Assembly: GCF_005047655.1 (NCBI RefSeq)
Contig: NZ_SUKF01000005.1
Coordinates: forward strand, 337,905-401,904
Direction of reading: 5' to 3'
DNA from: Sinimarinibacterium arenosum
GTDB taxonomy: Bacteria; Pseudomonadota; Gammaproteobacteria; Nevskiales; Nevskiaceae
Length of the DNA stretch: 64,000 bases
Every line of letters begins with the position of its first letter. Positions within the stretch are counted from its first letter, which is position 1. The position numbers and the translations under genes are program-made. Shown here in pieces: positions 57,366 to 64,000 of the stretch. The notes below the pieces were generated by a model that was given only the letters and a program-made list of their open reading frames with translations, did not search any database and was not told where the DNA came from.

Positions 57366-59153
57366 TCAGCGGACCTGTACCTTGGACATCTCGACACCGT
57401 CAGCCGACATCACATGCGTCGAGCACGCCAGGCAGGGATCGAACGAATGCAGCGTGCGCAGGATCTCCAGCGGCTCGTCCGCCTTGACCAGCGGCGTATT
57501 CATCAGACTGGCCTCGAATGCGCCAATCTGACCCTTGTGATCGCGCGGCGAACCGTTCCAGGTCGTCGGCACAACCGCCTGATAATTGTCGATCTTGCCG
57601 TCCTTGATCTTGATCCAGTGGGCGAGCGCGCCCCGTGGCGCTTCAGTGAAGCCGGCACCCTGACATTCCTTGGGCCAGCGTGACGGCTCCCACTTGTCGA
57701 CATTGGCGGTCGCGGTGTCGCCGGCTTTGCAGTTTGCGATCAGCTTGTCGTAGAAGTGCTTGAGCTTGTCCGCGGCCCACTGCGCCTCGAGGCCGCGTGC
57801 AGCGGTGCGACCCAGCGTCGAAAACAACGCCGGCAGCGGCAGCCCAAGGTCGGTCAGCACCTTTTCGACCGGCTCCTTGAACTCCGGCTTGTTCTGCGCG
57901 TAACCGATGATGTAGCGCGCCAGCGGACCGACCTCCATCGCATTGCCACGCCAGCGCGGCGCCTTGATCCACGAGTACTTTCCTTCCTCGTCGATCGCCT
58001 CGATGTTGGTCTTGGTGCCCTTGGTCTTGGCGCCCAGCGTGAAGTTCGGCTGGGTCACCCCGTCGAAGGGATGCAGCCCCTTGGTTTCGTCGGCATAGCT
58101 GTACCAGCTGTGCGTGACGAATTCCTGGATCTGCTCCGGATCCTTCAGATCGACTTCGTGAACTTTCGACAAATCGCCATTGATGATCGCCCCGCGCGGC
58201 AGCAGCAGATTGGCTGCGGAATGATCGTTGGCGTTTTCGGGAATGTCGCCATAGGACATCACTGCCTGCGACGACAGTCCGCCGCCGTAGGTCCAGTCCT
58301 TATAGAAGCTGGCGATCGCCAGCAGGTCCGGCAGATACACCTTGTTGATGAACTCGATCGAGTCATTGATGATCTTGCCGACCATGTTCAGGCGCTCGAT
58401 GTTGATCGCGCCGACCGCGCCGACATCGTCGAGGTTGATCGCGCACGGCACGCCGCCGACCAGCCAGTTCGGATGCGGATTCTTGCCGCCGAAGATCGTG
58501 TGGATCTTGACGATCTCCTTCTGGAAATCCAGCGCTTCCAGATAGTGGGTCACTGCCATCAGATTGGCTTCCGGCGGAAGCTTGTACGCCGGACTGCCCC
58601 AGTAGCCGTTCATGAACGGCCCAAGCTGTCCCGACTCGACAAACTTCTTCAGGCGATTCTGCACGTCGCGGAAATAGCCCGGTGACGAATTCGGCCAGGA
58701 GCTGATGCTCTGCGCCAGCGCCGAAGTGGCCTTGGGGTCAGCTGACAGCGCCGACACCACATCCACCCAGTCCAGCGCATGCAGGTGATAGAAGTGGACC
58801 AGATGGTCATGCACCTGCAAGGTCAGCTGCATGATGTTGCGGATGCTGTTGGCGTTCTCCGGAATCTGGATGCCCAGGGCATCCTCGACCGCGCGCACCG
58901 AAGTCAACGCATGCGTGCCGGTGCAAACGCCGCAGATGCGCTCGGTGAAGGCCCAGGCATCGCGCGGGTCGCGCCCCTTCAGAATCACTTCGAGACCACG
59001 CCACATGGTGCCGGTCGACACCGCATTGCGGATGATGTTGTTCTCGTCAAGATTGACCTCGACGCGCATATGGCCTTCGATGCGGGTGACCGGATCGACG
59101 ACGACGCGCTTTCCGGAGTTGTCGAGATTGAAGCCTTGGGTTTCATAAGCCAT
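57366..59153 (-). CDS. hoxG: Membrane-bound uptake [NiFe]-hydrogenase large subunit
   Basis: 595 aa. NiFe ligands are in RICGVC (72-77) and DPCLAC near the C-terminus. Val76 and the Leu in [10 protein letters not shown] are the normal, narrow gas-channel residues of an uptake enzyme, in contrast to HoxC. The precursor ends 15 residues after the cleavage-site His580 (THVMSADG...), so it needs the HoxM protease. It is exported with HoxK by the Tat pathway as a hitchhiker. Oxidises H2 in the periplasm. Confidence 0.98.
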   Translation of the reverse strand: MAYETQGFNLDNSGKRVVVDPVTRIEGHMRVEVNLDENNIIRNAVSTGTMWRGLEVILKGRDPRDAWAFTERICGVCTGTHALTSVRAVEDALGIQIPENANSIRNIMQLTLQVHDHLVHFYHLHALDWVDVVSALSADPKATSALAQSISSWPNSSPGYFRDVQNRLKKFVESGQLGPFMNGYWGSPAYKLPPEANLMAVTHYLEALDFQKEIVKIHTIFGGKNPHPNWLVGGVPCAINLDDVGAVGAINIERLNMVGKIINDSIEFINKVYLPDLLAIASFYKDWTYGGGLSSQAVMSYGDIPENANDHSAANLLLPRGAIINGDLSKVHEVDLKDPEQIQEFVTHSWYSYADETKGLHPFDGVTQPNFTLGAKTKGTKTNIEAIDEEGKYSWIKAPRWRGNAMEVGPLARYIIGYAQNKPEFKEPVEKVLTDLGLPLPALFSTLGRTAARGLEAQWAADKLKHFYDKLIANCKAGDTATANVDKWEPSRWPKECQGAGFTEAPRGALAHWIKIKDGKIDNYQAVVPTTWNGSPRDHKGQIGAFEASLMNTPLVKADEPLEILRTLHSFDPCLACSTHVMSADGVEMSKVQVR

Positions 59154-59155
59154 GG

Positions 59156-60244
59156 TTAGCCCTCCCCATGCTGATTCTTCGCGTCGGGCTGATGCCGGGC
59201 ACGCTTGAGTGCCGTCACCGCCGCGTGCGCCGCAACCGCCGCGCCGGCAACTCCGGCGACCGTGCCGCCGACCTTGTCGGCATTGGATTCGATACCGAAC
59301 TGCTTGATGTCGGTGACGCGGTCGTAGAACGAACCCTTGTCCCAGAACCCATCTTCGGAGCAACCGATGCAGCCATGGCCGGACTGGATCGGAAACGACA
59401 CACCTTCGTTCCAGCGCACCGTCGAGCAAGCGTTGTAGGTGGTCGGCCCCTTGCAGCCCATCTTGTAGAGGCAGTAGCCGCGACGTGCGCCCTCGTCATC
59501 CCATTCTTCGACAAACTGGCCCGCATCGAAGTGCGGACGGCGATAGCACTTGTCGTGAATGCGCTGTCCGTAGAACATCTTCGGACGCCCCTGACGATCA
59601 AGCTGTGGAATGCGATCGAACGTCAGCATGTAGGTGACAACGCCAGTCATCACTTCCGGAATCGGCGGGCACCCCGGCACCTTGACGATGGGCTTGTCGG
59701 TGATGACCTTGTGAATTGGCGTTGCCTGGGTGGGATTGGGCTTGGCCGCCTGCACACAGCCCCACGATGCGCAGGCGCCCCAGGCAATGACCGCCTTGGC
59801 GTCCTTGGCGACATATTTGAGCTTGTCGATGAACGGCTTGCCGCCGTGAATGCAGTACATGCCGTCTTCATTCAGCGGCGGATTACCCTCAACCGCGAGA
59901 ATGTAGTTGCCCTTGTACTTGGTCATGATCTCTTCAAAGATCGCTTCAGCCTGATGCCCTGCGGCGGCCATCAAGGTGTCGTCATAGTCCAGCGACAACA
60001 TCGACAGCACGACATCCTTGGCCAGCGGATGTGCGGAGCGTATGAACGACTCCGAACAGCAGGTGCACTCCAGACCGTGCAGCCACAGCACCGGTGTGCG
60101 CGGCTTGGTTTCCAGGGCGTTGGCAATCTTCGGCACCGCGGCGGTGCCGAGGCCGAGTGAAGTGGCCGTGAGACTGCAGAACTTCAGAAAGCTGCGCCGG
60201 GTTACACCCTGGCGCCGCAGGACGTCATAAAAGGTCTCAATCAT
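59156..60244 (-). CDS. hoxK: O2-tolerant membrane-bound [NiFe]-hydrogenase small subunit
   Basis: 362 aa with a Tat signal (TRRSFLKF, residues 15-22) cleaved after ANA43. In mature numbering the proximal-cluster region has Cys17, Cys19, Cys20 (LECTCCSES) and Cys115, Cys120 (GACASWGC). The two supernumerary cysteines 19 and 120 define the [4Fe-3S] cluster of O2-tolerant group 1d enzymes. Other cluster ligands are in [24 protein letters not shown] and [13 protein letters not shown]-terminal Gly/Ala helix ([19 protein letters not shown]) anchors it in the membrane. It is the first gene of hoxKGZ and has a sigma54-like promoter. Confidence 0.98.
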   Translation of the reverse strand: MIETFYDVLRRQGVTRRSFLKFCSLTATSLGLGTAAVPKIANALETKPRTPVLWLHGLECTCCSESFIRSAHPLAKDVVLSMLSLDYDDTLMAAAGHQAEAIFEEIMTKYKGNYILAVEGNPPLNEDGMYCIHGGKPFIDKLKYVAKDAKAVIAWGACASWGCVQAAKPNPTQATPIHKVITDKPIVKVPGCPPIPEVMTGVVTYMLTFDRIPQLDRQGRPKMFYGQRIHDKCYRRPHFDAGQFVEEWDDEGARRGYCLYKMGCKGPTTYNACSTVRWNEGVSFPIQSGHGCIGCSEDGFWDKGSFYDRVTDIKQFGIESNADKVGGTVAGVAGAAVAAHAAVTALKRARHQPDAKNQHGEG

Positions 60245-60303
60245 TGTTGGCTCTCCTCCCCGACCGGACTGGCAGTACGGACATCGACTCTTTCCATCTA
60301 CCG

Positions 60304-60319
60304 AACAAACTGCGTGCCA
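60304..60319 (-). promoter_or_regulatory. Candidate sigma54 promoter of hoxKGZ
   Basis: On the minus strand TGGCACG (60313-60319), four bases (CAGT), then TTGTT. The -24 element is perfect and the spacing exact; the -12 GC is GT. The predicted start lies about 50 bases before the hoxK ATG. Upstream sequence (60325-60365) is AT-rich, where an IHF site would be expected, but I cannot fix one. Confidence 0.55.
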
Positions 60320-60365
60320 GTTGATCCCGTCAAAGAAAAGCCAAACAAAACATTGAGATATAAAT

Positions 60366-60382
60366 TTCCGGCAACGCCGGAA
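60366..60382 (-). terminator. Hairpin after hoxV (weak terminator candidate)
   Basis: TTCCGGC-AAC-GCCGGAA is a perfect 7-bp stem with a 3-base loop, followed on the minus strand by ATTTATAT. It lies 57 bases after the hoxV stop and upstream of the hoxK promoter, so it may separate the two transcripts. The T-tract is poor. Confidence 0.45.
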
Positions 60383-60438
60383 TCGTGGCGGGTGAAAAGC
60401 TGCTTACCGCCTTGGCGTCCGCGTTAGCGCTGCACTTA

Positions 60439-61515
60439 TCAGTGGCTGCGGACGCTGACTCGCGCCGGCACGCAGGGATCCAGGGCCAGAACCAGCGCCT
60501 CGGCCCAGGTTTTCAGTGCCGACGCATCGATAAAGCGCCGACCTTCGAACGCGGAACTCAGGATGCCGCGCGGGTGAAAGTTCCATTCCGTCGGCGCCAC
60601 GATCAGGTAGTCGGCGATGCGATCGCCATCGATGACGGCGCGATGCAGTAAAGGACCGCGGGCCGTCAGGACACGCGCGACCGCGACCCCGTCGTGTACG
60701 CTAACGACATCGACCTGATCGGGTGGCATTGCATCCTCGATCAGCGCCGACAGATCCTGCTCGAGCGCGGCCAGCCGCGCGACAACACGCGCCGTCACCG
60801 CGCTGCCGCTCTCGAGCAGCGTGCGAATCACCGGATCCTCACCCCGTTCTGCCAGGGCACCGCATTCGGCAGGCTGACCGCGAAAGACCGGCGCCTGCGC
60901 GAAGTTCGCATCCCATGGCGGCAGGGCCGACAGCCATGAGCGCAGCGGCATGGTCGGCAGCGGCGTGAGTGTCGCGGGCGCGTCGCCCCGATCGATCTGC
61001 ATCAAGGCCGCAAGCCAACCGTCGAAGAACGCAGCGTCGCTCAGGGCATCGACAGACGCCAGCAGTGCATGCAGATCATGCCCGTGATTCTGTTGCCGCA
61101 ACGCAGCGGCCAACCTGATCGCCGCAGCCTGCAACTCGTCAGCGTTGGACGCATTACGCAGCGGCGCCGCCAGTTCGGCAAACGCCTGTCGTCGCGGTGG
61201 GCCGCCCAGAGCCTGCGGCCAGTCGATCCAGATCCGCCACAGGTGCTCGAACACACGCTCGGCCAGCACGGCGTGGAGATCGATGGCCATGCTGTCAGTG
61301 CTGCGAACACGTGCGGCGTCCACCGCAAGTCCTGCGCACAATCCCTGGGCTCGACCACAAAGAGAAAACAGCAGGCCAACCAGGGGACCGATCTGATCGG
61401 GCGTGCGTCCGATCAATACACGGGACGCACGGGGGCGACTCGAACGAATCGACGCCGCCTGAACGGTGCTGCCGTCCCAGCTCACCTCGATATCGATTTG
61501 CCCAGGCTCAATCAT
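60439..61515 (-). CDS. hoxV: Hydrogenase large-subunit scaffold HoxV (HupK)
   Basis: 358 aa. HupK/HoxV looks like a shrunken hydrogenase large subunit. It keeps APTEWNFHPRG and a C-terminal DPCVPARV, where the second CxxC has lost one Cys. The N-terminal CxxC is replaced by LCGRAQGLC, a wider spacing. It acts with HoxL as a scaffold for the Fe(CN)2CO unit in aerobic uptake hydrogenases. It normally lies between hoxT and hypA; here it is upstream of hoxK with 194 bases between, and is probably a separate transcript. Confidence 0.93.
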   Translation of the reverse strand: MIEPGQIDIEVSWDGSTVQAASIRSSRPRASRVLIGRTPDQIGPLVGLLFSLCGRAQGLCAGLAVDAARVRSTDSMAIDLHAVLAERVFEHLWRIWIDWPQALGGPPRRQAFAELAAPLRNASNADELQAAAIRLAAALRQQNHGHDLHALLASVDALSDAAFFDGWLAALMQIDRGDAPATLTPLPTMPLRSWLSALPPWDANFAQAPVFRGQPAECGALAERGEDPVIRTLLESGSAVTARVVARLAALEQDLSALIEDAMPPDQVDVVSVHDGVAVARVLTARGPLLHRAVIDGDRIADYLIVAPTEWNFHPRGILSSAFEGRRFIDASALKTWAEALVLALDPCVPARVSVRSH

Positions 61516-61570
61516 TCATCCGCAAAGCGTCGGCTTGGTCAGAACCCGGACACTACTGCGATCGATGCCG

Positions 61571-61587
61571 GGCTGCCAACGGCAGCC
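61571..61587. other. Short perfect hairpin between the TPR gene and hoxV
   Basis: GGCTGCC-AAC-GGCAGCC, 7-bp arms and 3-base loop, lies 26 bases after the stop of the TPR gene on the minus strand. There is no T-tract, so it is a weak candidate for a terminator or transcript-end stabiliser. Confidence 0.3.
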
Positions 61588-61612
61588 TCGGAACGGAGGC
61601 GTGCTACTTGGC

Positions 61613-63037
61613 TCAGGCCACCGGCAGAACAGTGGGCGTCAGCTGCGCCGATCCACCCACCTCGGCATCACCGGCTTCAGGCTCTGCGGTCTGAGCCGGC
61701 GCGTCTGCGCTGTCATCCGCATCGTCAGCCTGCTTCTGCTTGGGCATGCCGGAGCCATTGAGCGCCTGCTTGCGCTGGATCTCTGCGCTGACGAAGGAGA
61801 CCCAGGTATTGGCCTGCTCGGCGACGTCCGGATCGCTGGCCGCACTGATGAAGGTACTCCTGGCCTGAGCCAACTTGCCGGCGTTGTACTGCGCCGTACC
61901 CAGCTGCATGCGGATCGAGCCCTTGTCGTCGATGTCGTCGGCCTTGAGCGCGTGCTCGAAGGCTTCGGTGGCCTGGGCGTAATCGCCGGTCTCGTTGTAG
62001 GCCTGACCCAGATACACATAGTGCTTGGACTGCCCGCTGGTCTCGGCCAGTTTCTTCAGCACCGGGATCTGCTGGTCGTATTCCTTGGCCATGCTCAAGG
62101 CCTGCGCATACAGCTGCAGGTTCTCGACGTCCGGTTCGATGACCTTTTGCTTGAAGGCTTTGGTCAGCAGTTCCACCGCCGGGTACGGCGCTTCCTGCGC
62201 CAGATACAGCCGCGCCAGATTCAGCTGGTCCTGCGGCTTGCTGACCATGCCGCCCTGATACGCGGCGTGCAGCGTCGCCAGCTGCTGCTTCTGATCGCCC
62301 ATCAGCCCGTACATGCCCGACAGCTGCAGCCAGTAGGTCTCCTTGGGGTAGTAGGCCACCAGCAGTTCCAGCACCTTGGCGGCTCTGGGATAGTTGCCCA
62401 GCTCGTAGTAGGCGGCTCGCAGCAGCGCCAGCCAGTTCTCCTTGGGCTGGACCTGGCGTTCCTTGGCCTTCTTCAGACCCGCCAGCACCGCTTTTTCAGT
62501 CTTTGAGTAGTCGCCGGTCTGGTAGTACGCCTGCGCCAGCAGCATGTACGCGTCCGGCTGCGGGTCCTGCGCCTGCTTGAACCACTCACCCAGGATCTGG
62601 ATCGCAGTCTTGTAGTCTTCAGTCACGAAGTGCAGCTGCGCCAGTGCAAACAAGGTCGTGCTGCGCATCGCTTCCGGCAGGTTCTCCTGCTTGAGCACCT
62701 GTTTGTAGGACTCGATCGCCTTGGGCGTGTTGTCCATGGCGTAGTACACCGCCGCCATGAAGTTCCAGTACGTCGCCTTCTCGTAGTCGTTGAACTTGGC
62801 ATACCCCGACTGCATGCCCTGCATCAGGTCCAGCGCCTGCTGATACTGCTTGGCATCAAACGCCTGCTGCGCTGCTTCCAGCTGCTTGTAGACCTTCTGG
62901 CTCAGCGTCTGCGTCAGCTTGGTCGGCGGCTTGACCGGCTTTTCCTTGTCTTCGGCATGAGCGTTCAGGGACAGGCAGCCCAGGACGAGGACGGCCAGGG
63001 TCTTGAAGAGAACCGATCGGAGCGGTGATCGATGCAT
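61613..63037 (-). CDS. Exported TPR-repeat protein of the TonB module
   Basis: 474 aa from the ATG at 63037 (a GTG one codon earlier is possible). Signal peptide (FKTLAVLVLGCLSLNAHA), then about ten tetratricopeptide-like repeats between residues 50 and 400 (for example AYYQTGDYSKTEKAVLAGL, YYELGNYPRAAKVLELL, AYNETGDYAQATEAFEHAL). A low-complexity Asp/Ala/Gln tail ends the protein. It begins 4 bases after tonB. TPR proteins coupled to ExbD-TonB operons (TtpC-like in vibrios and many gammaproteobacteria) are thought to help the TonB2-type system. Periplasmic. Confidence 0.9.
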   Translation of the reverse strand: MHRSPLRSVLFKTLAVLVLGCLSLNAHAEDKEKPVKPPTKLTQTLSQKVYKQLEAAQQAFDAKQYQQALDLMQGMQSGYAKFNDYEKATYWNFMAAVYYAMDNTPKAIESYKQVLKQENLPEAMRSTTLFALAQLHFVTEDYKTAIQILGEWFKQAQDPQPDAYMLLAQAYYQTGDYSKTEKAVLAGLKKAKERQVQPKENWLALLRAAYYELGNYPRAAKVLELLVAYYPKETYWLQLSGMYGLMGDQKQQLATLHAAYQGGMVSKPQDQLNLARLYLAQEAPYPAVELLTKAFKQKVIEPDVENLQLYAQALSMAKEYDQQIPVLKKLAETSGQSKHYVYLGQAYNETGDYAQATEAFEHALKADDIDDKGSIRMQLGTAQYNAGKLAQARSTFISAASDPDVAEQANTWVSFVSAEIQRKQALNGSGMPKQKQADDADDSADAPAQTAEPEAGDAEVGGSAQLTPTVLPVA

Positions 63038-63041
63038 CACA

Positions 63042-63698
63042 TCACTTCTCCAGCTTGAACGTGATCAGGTGCTGCACATGCGGCACCTCGACCGGTTTGC
63101 CGTTGTCGACCCGCGGCTTGTACTTGAACTTCAGCACCGCCTTCTGCGCGGCGCTGTCGAACATGCCCTGCGGTTCGGCTTCCAGCACGACCGGGTCCTT
63201 CACCGCCCCGGTTTCGGTCACGGTGAACTCCAGCAGCACCCAGCCTTCGATGCCGCGGCTGGCGGCTCTGGAGGGATAGATCGGTGCGACCTTGACGATC
63301 GGCAGGTATTCGCCGTCACTGGCCGACAGTCCAAAACCGGACTTCACTGCCACATCATTGCCAACGTTCATCGGGCCGATGTTGATCGCCCCCGCATCCG
63401 GGTTGGCGGCATCCTGCTGCTCCGGTGCCACTTCCGGCGGCGGTGCTTCCGGCTTGTCCGGCTTCTCCGGCTTGGGCTTGTCGATGTCCAGGTTCTGGTC
63501 CTTCTTGACCCGCACGAAGTCGACGATGCGTCCGCCCGGCGCCTTGGTCATCGCCTCGCGCCCCGAAGCCACCAGCTCGGCCATCAGCCAGAACAGCAGA
63601 AACGCGACGATCGCAGCGACGATTGCGCCCAGCACCATCCGCACCAGACCCTGACCCGGCGGTTTATGTCCCAGACTGGCGATTGCACTCGCTGACAT
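63042..63698 (-). CDS. TonB-family energy transducer
   Basis: 218 aa. One TM helix (MVLGAIVAAIVAFLLFWLMA, about 21-40) is followed by a Pro/Lys/Glu linker (KPKPEKPDKPEAPPPE, about 74-92). The C-terminal TonB domain has IYPSRAASRGIEGWVLLEF, VTETGAVKDPVVLEAEP and FKYKPRVDNGKPV. Short linker, as in TonB2-type proteins. Spacing to exbD is 2 bases and to the TPR gene 4 bases, one operon. Confidence 0.94.
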   Translation of the reverse strand: MSASAIASLGHKPPGQGLVRMVLGAIVAAIVAFLLFWLMAELVASGREAMTKAPGGRIVDFVRVKKDQNLDIDKPKPEKPDKPEAPPPEVAPEQQDAANPDAGAINIGPMNVGNDVAVKSGFGLSASDGEYLPIVKVAPIYPSRAASRGIEGWVLLEFTVTETGAVKDPVVLEAEPQGMFDSAAQKAVLKFKYKPRVDNGKPVEVPHVQHLITFKLEK

Positions 63699-63700
63699 GG

Positions 63701-64000
63701 TTACGGCTCGTTCGCGGCGATCGAGACGTTGAACACGCCGGCCTGGCGCGCCGCGTCCATCACCGCCACCAGCTTCTCGTTGGTCGACTGCTTGTCGGCC
63801 TGGATCACCACCGAGCCCTGCGGGTTCTCGGCGTGCAGCCGTTCGATGTTCGCGCGGATGTTGCGTACGTCGACTCTGCGTCGGTCGATCCAGATCTGCC
63901 CGTCCGCGGCGATCGCGATCAGGATGTTGGCCTGGTCCTGCTTGGTCGCCGTCGTGGCTTCCGGCCGGTTCACTTCGATGCCGGCTTCCTTGATGAAGCT
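63701..64000 (-). CDS. ExbD biopolymer transport protein, N-terminal part outside window
   Basis: The last 99 codons of an ExbD-type protein; the frame is open to the right edge, and the start and TM helix lie beyond it. The periplasmic domain has ITIAADGQIWID-like text (here ILIAIAADGQIWIDRR), GSVVIQADKQSTNEKLVAVMDAARQAG and ends VSIAANEP. With ExbB it powers TonB using the proton motive force. Confidence 0.92.
   Translation of the reverse strand, partial: SFIKEAGIEVNRPEATTATKQDQANILIAIAADGQIWIDRRRVDVRNIRANIERLHAENPQGSVVIQADKQSTNEKLVAVMDAARQAGVFNVSIAANEP

Noticed and set aside
57366..59429. An extended N-terminus for HoxG reaching to 59429
   Set aside because: The extra 92 codons overlap hoxK in another frame and are not hydrogenase-like. 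The conserved start [12 protein letters not shown] at 59153 is clear.

Overview
The window is GC-rich DNA from an aerobic Gram-negative proteobacterium. TamA/TamB, an RND efflux operon, TtcA, SlyD and an ExbD-TonB module fit a gammaproteobacterium. The pairing of AlkB hydroxylase and rubredoxins with many small secreted peptidases suggests a Nevskiales/Solimonadaceae-like hydrocarbon degrader, but that placement is inference, because no rRNA lies in the window.

Layout. 1-4.6 kb: end of a TonB-dependent receptor, an M28-like peptidase, an unknown protein, a ClC chloride/proton antiporter and PpnP. 4.6-6.5 kb: alkane hydroxylation locus (alkB plus rubredoxin) next to a second rubredoxin and what looks like the C-terminal stub of a lost second alkB, with two intrinsic terminators and an alkB promoter overlapped by an operator-like palindrome. 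6.6-6.9 kb: a highly self-complementary stretch ending in a minus-strand terminator, a candidate structured RNA, divergent from metH. 6.9-15.3 kb: metH, an S9 peptidase, an unknown membrane-anchored protein, an exported methyltransferase-like protein and slyD. 15.6-23.5 kb: a tripartite-type RND operon (one fusion lipoprotein, two RND pumps, one small membrane protein). 23.5-38.7 kb: peptidase, peptide transporter, ApbE, a secreted ATP-dependent DNA ligase, ttcA, TraB/GumN, two GSTs, tamA-tamB and an esterase.

38.8-61.5 kb: a 22.7-kb all-minus-strand [NiFe]-hydrogenase island. In transcription order it reads hoxV | hoxK-G-Z | higA-like | hoxM-L-O-Q-R-T | hypA-B-F-C-D-E-X | hoxA-B-C-J | hoxN. 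This order is essentially that of the membrane-bound hydrogenase locus of Ralstonia eutropha (Cupriavidus necator), with hoxV moved from between hoxT and hypA to the front and an antitoxin-like gene inserted. HoxK carries the extra cysteines of the O2-tolerant proximal [4Fe-3S] cluster. HypX is present for aerobic CO-ligand synthesis. HoxB/HoxC have the features of an H2-sensing regulatory hydrogenase, feeding the HoxJ kinase and the sigma54 activator HoxA. Two near-consensus sigma54 promoters precede hoxK and hoxM. The picture is a bacterium that can sense and oxidise H2 in air as well as attack alkanes.

61.6-64 kb: a TPR protein, TonB and the start-less end of ExbD, an energy-transduction module for outer-membrane receptors such as the one at the left edge. 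I see no tRNA, rRNA, CRISPR array, insertion sequence or replication origin. The most interesting unexplained items are the structured RNA candidate upstream of metH, the alkB remnant, and the rearranged hydrogenase island.
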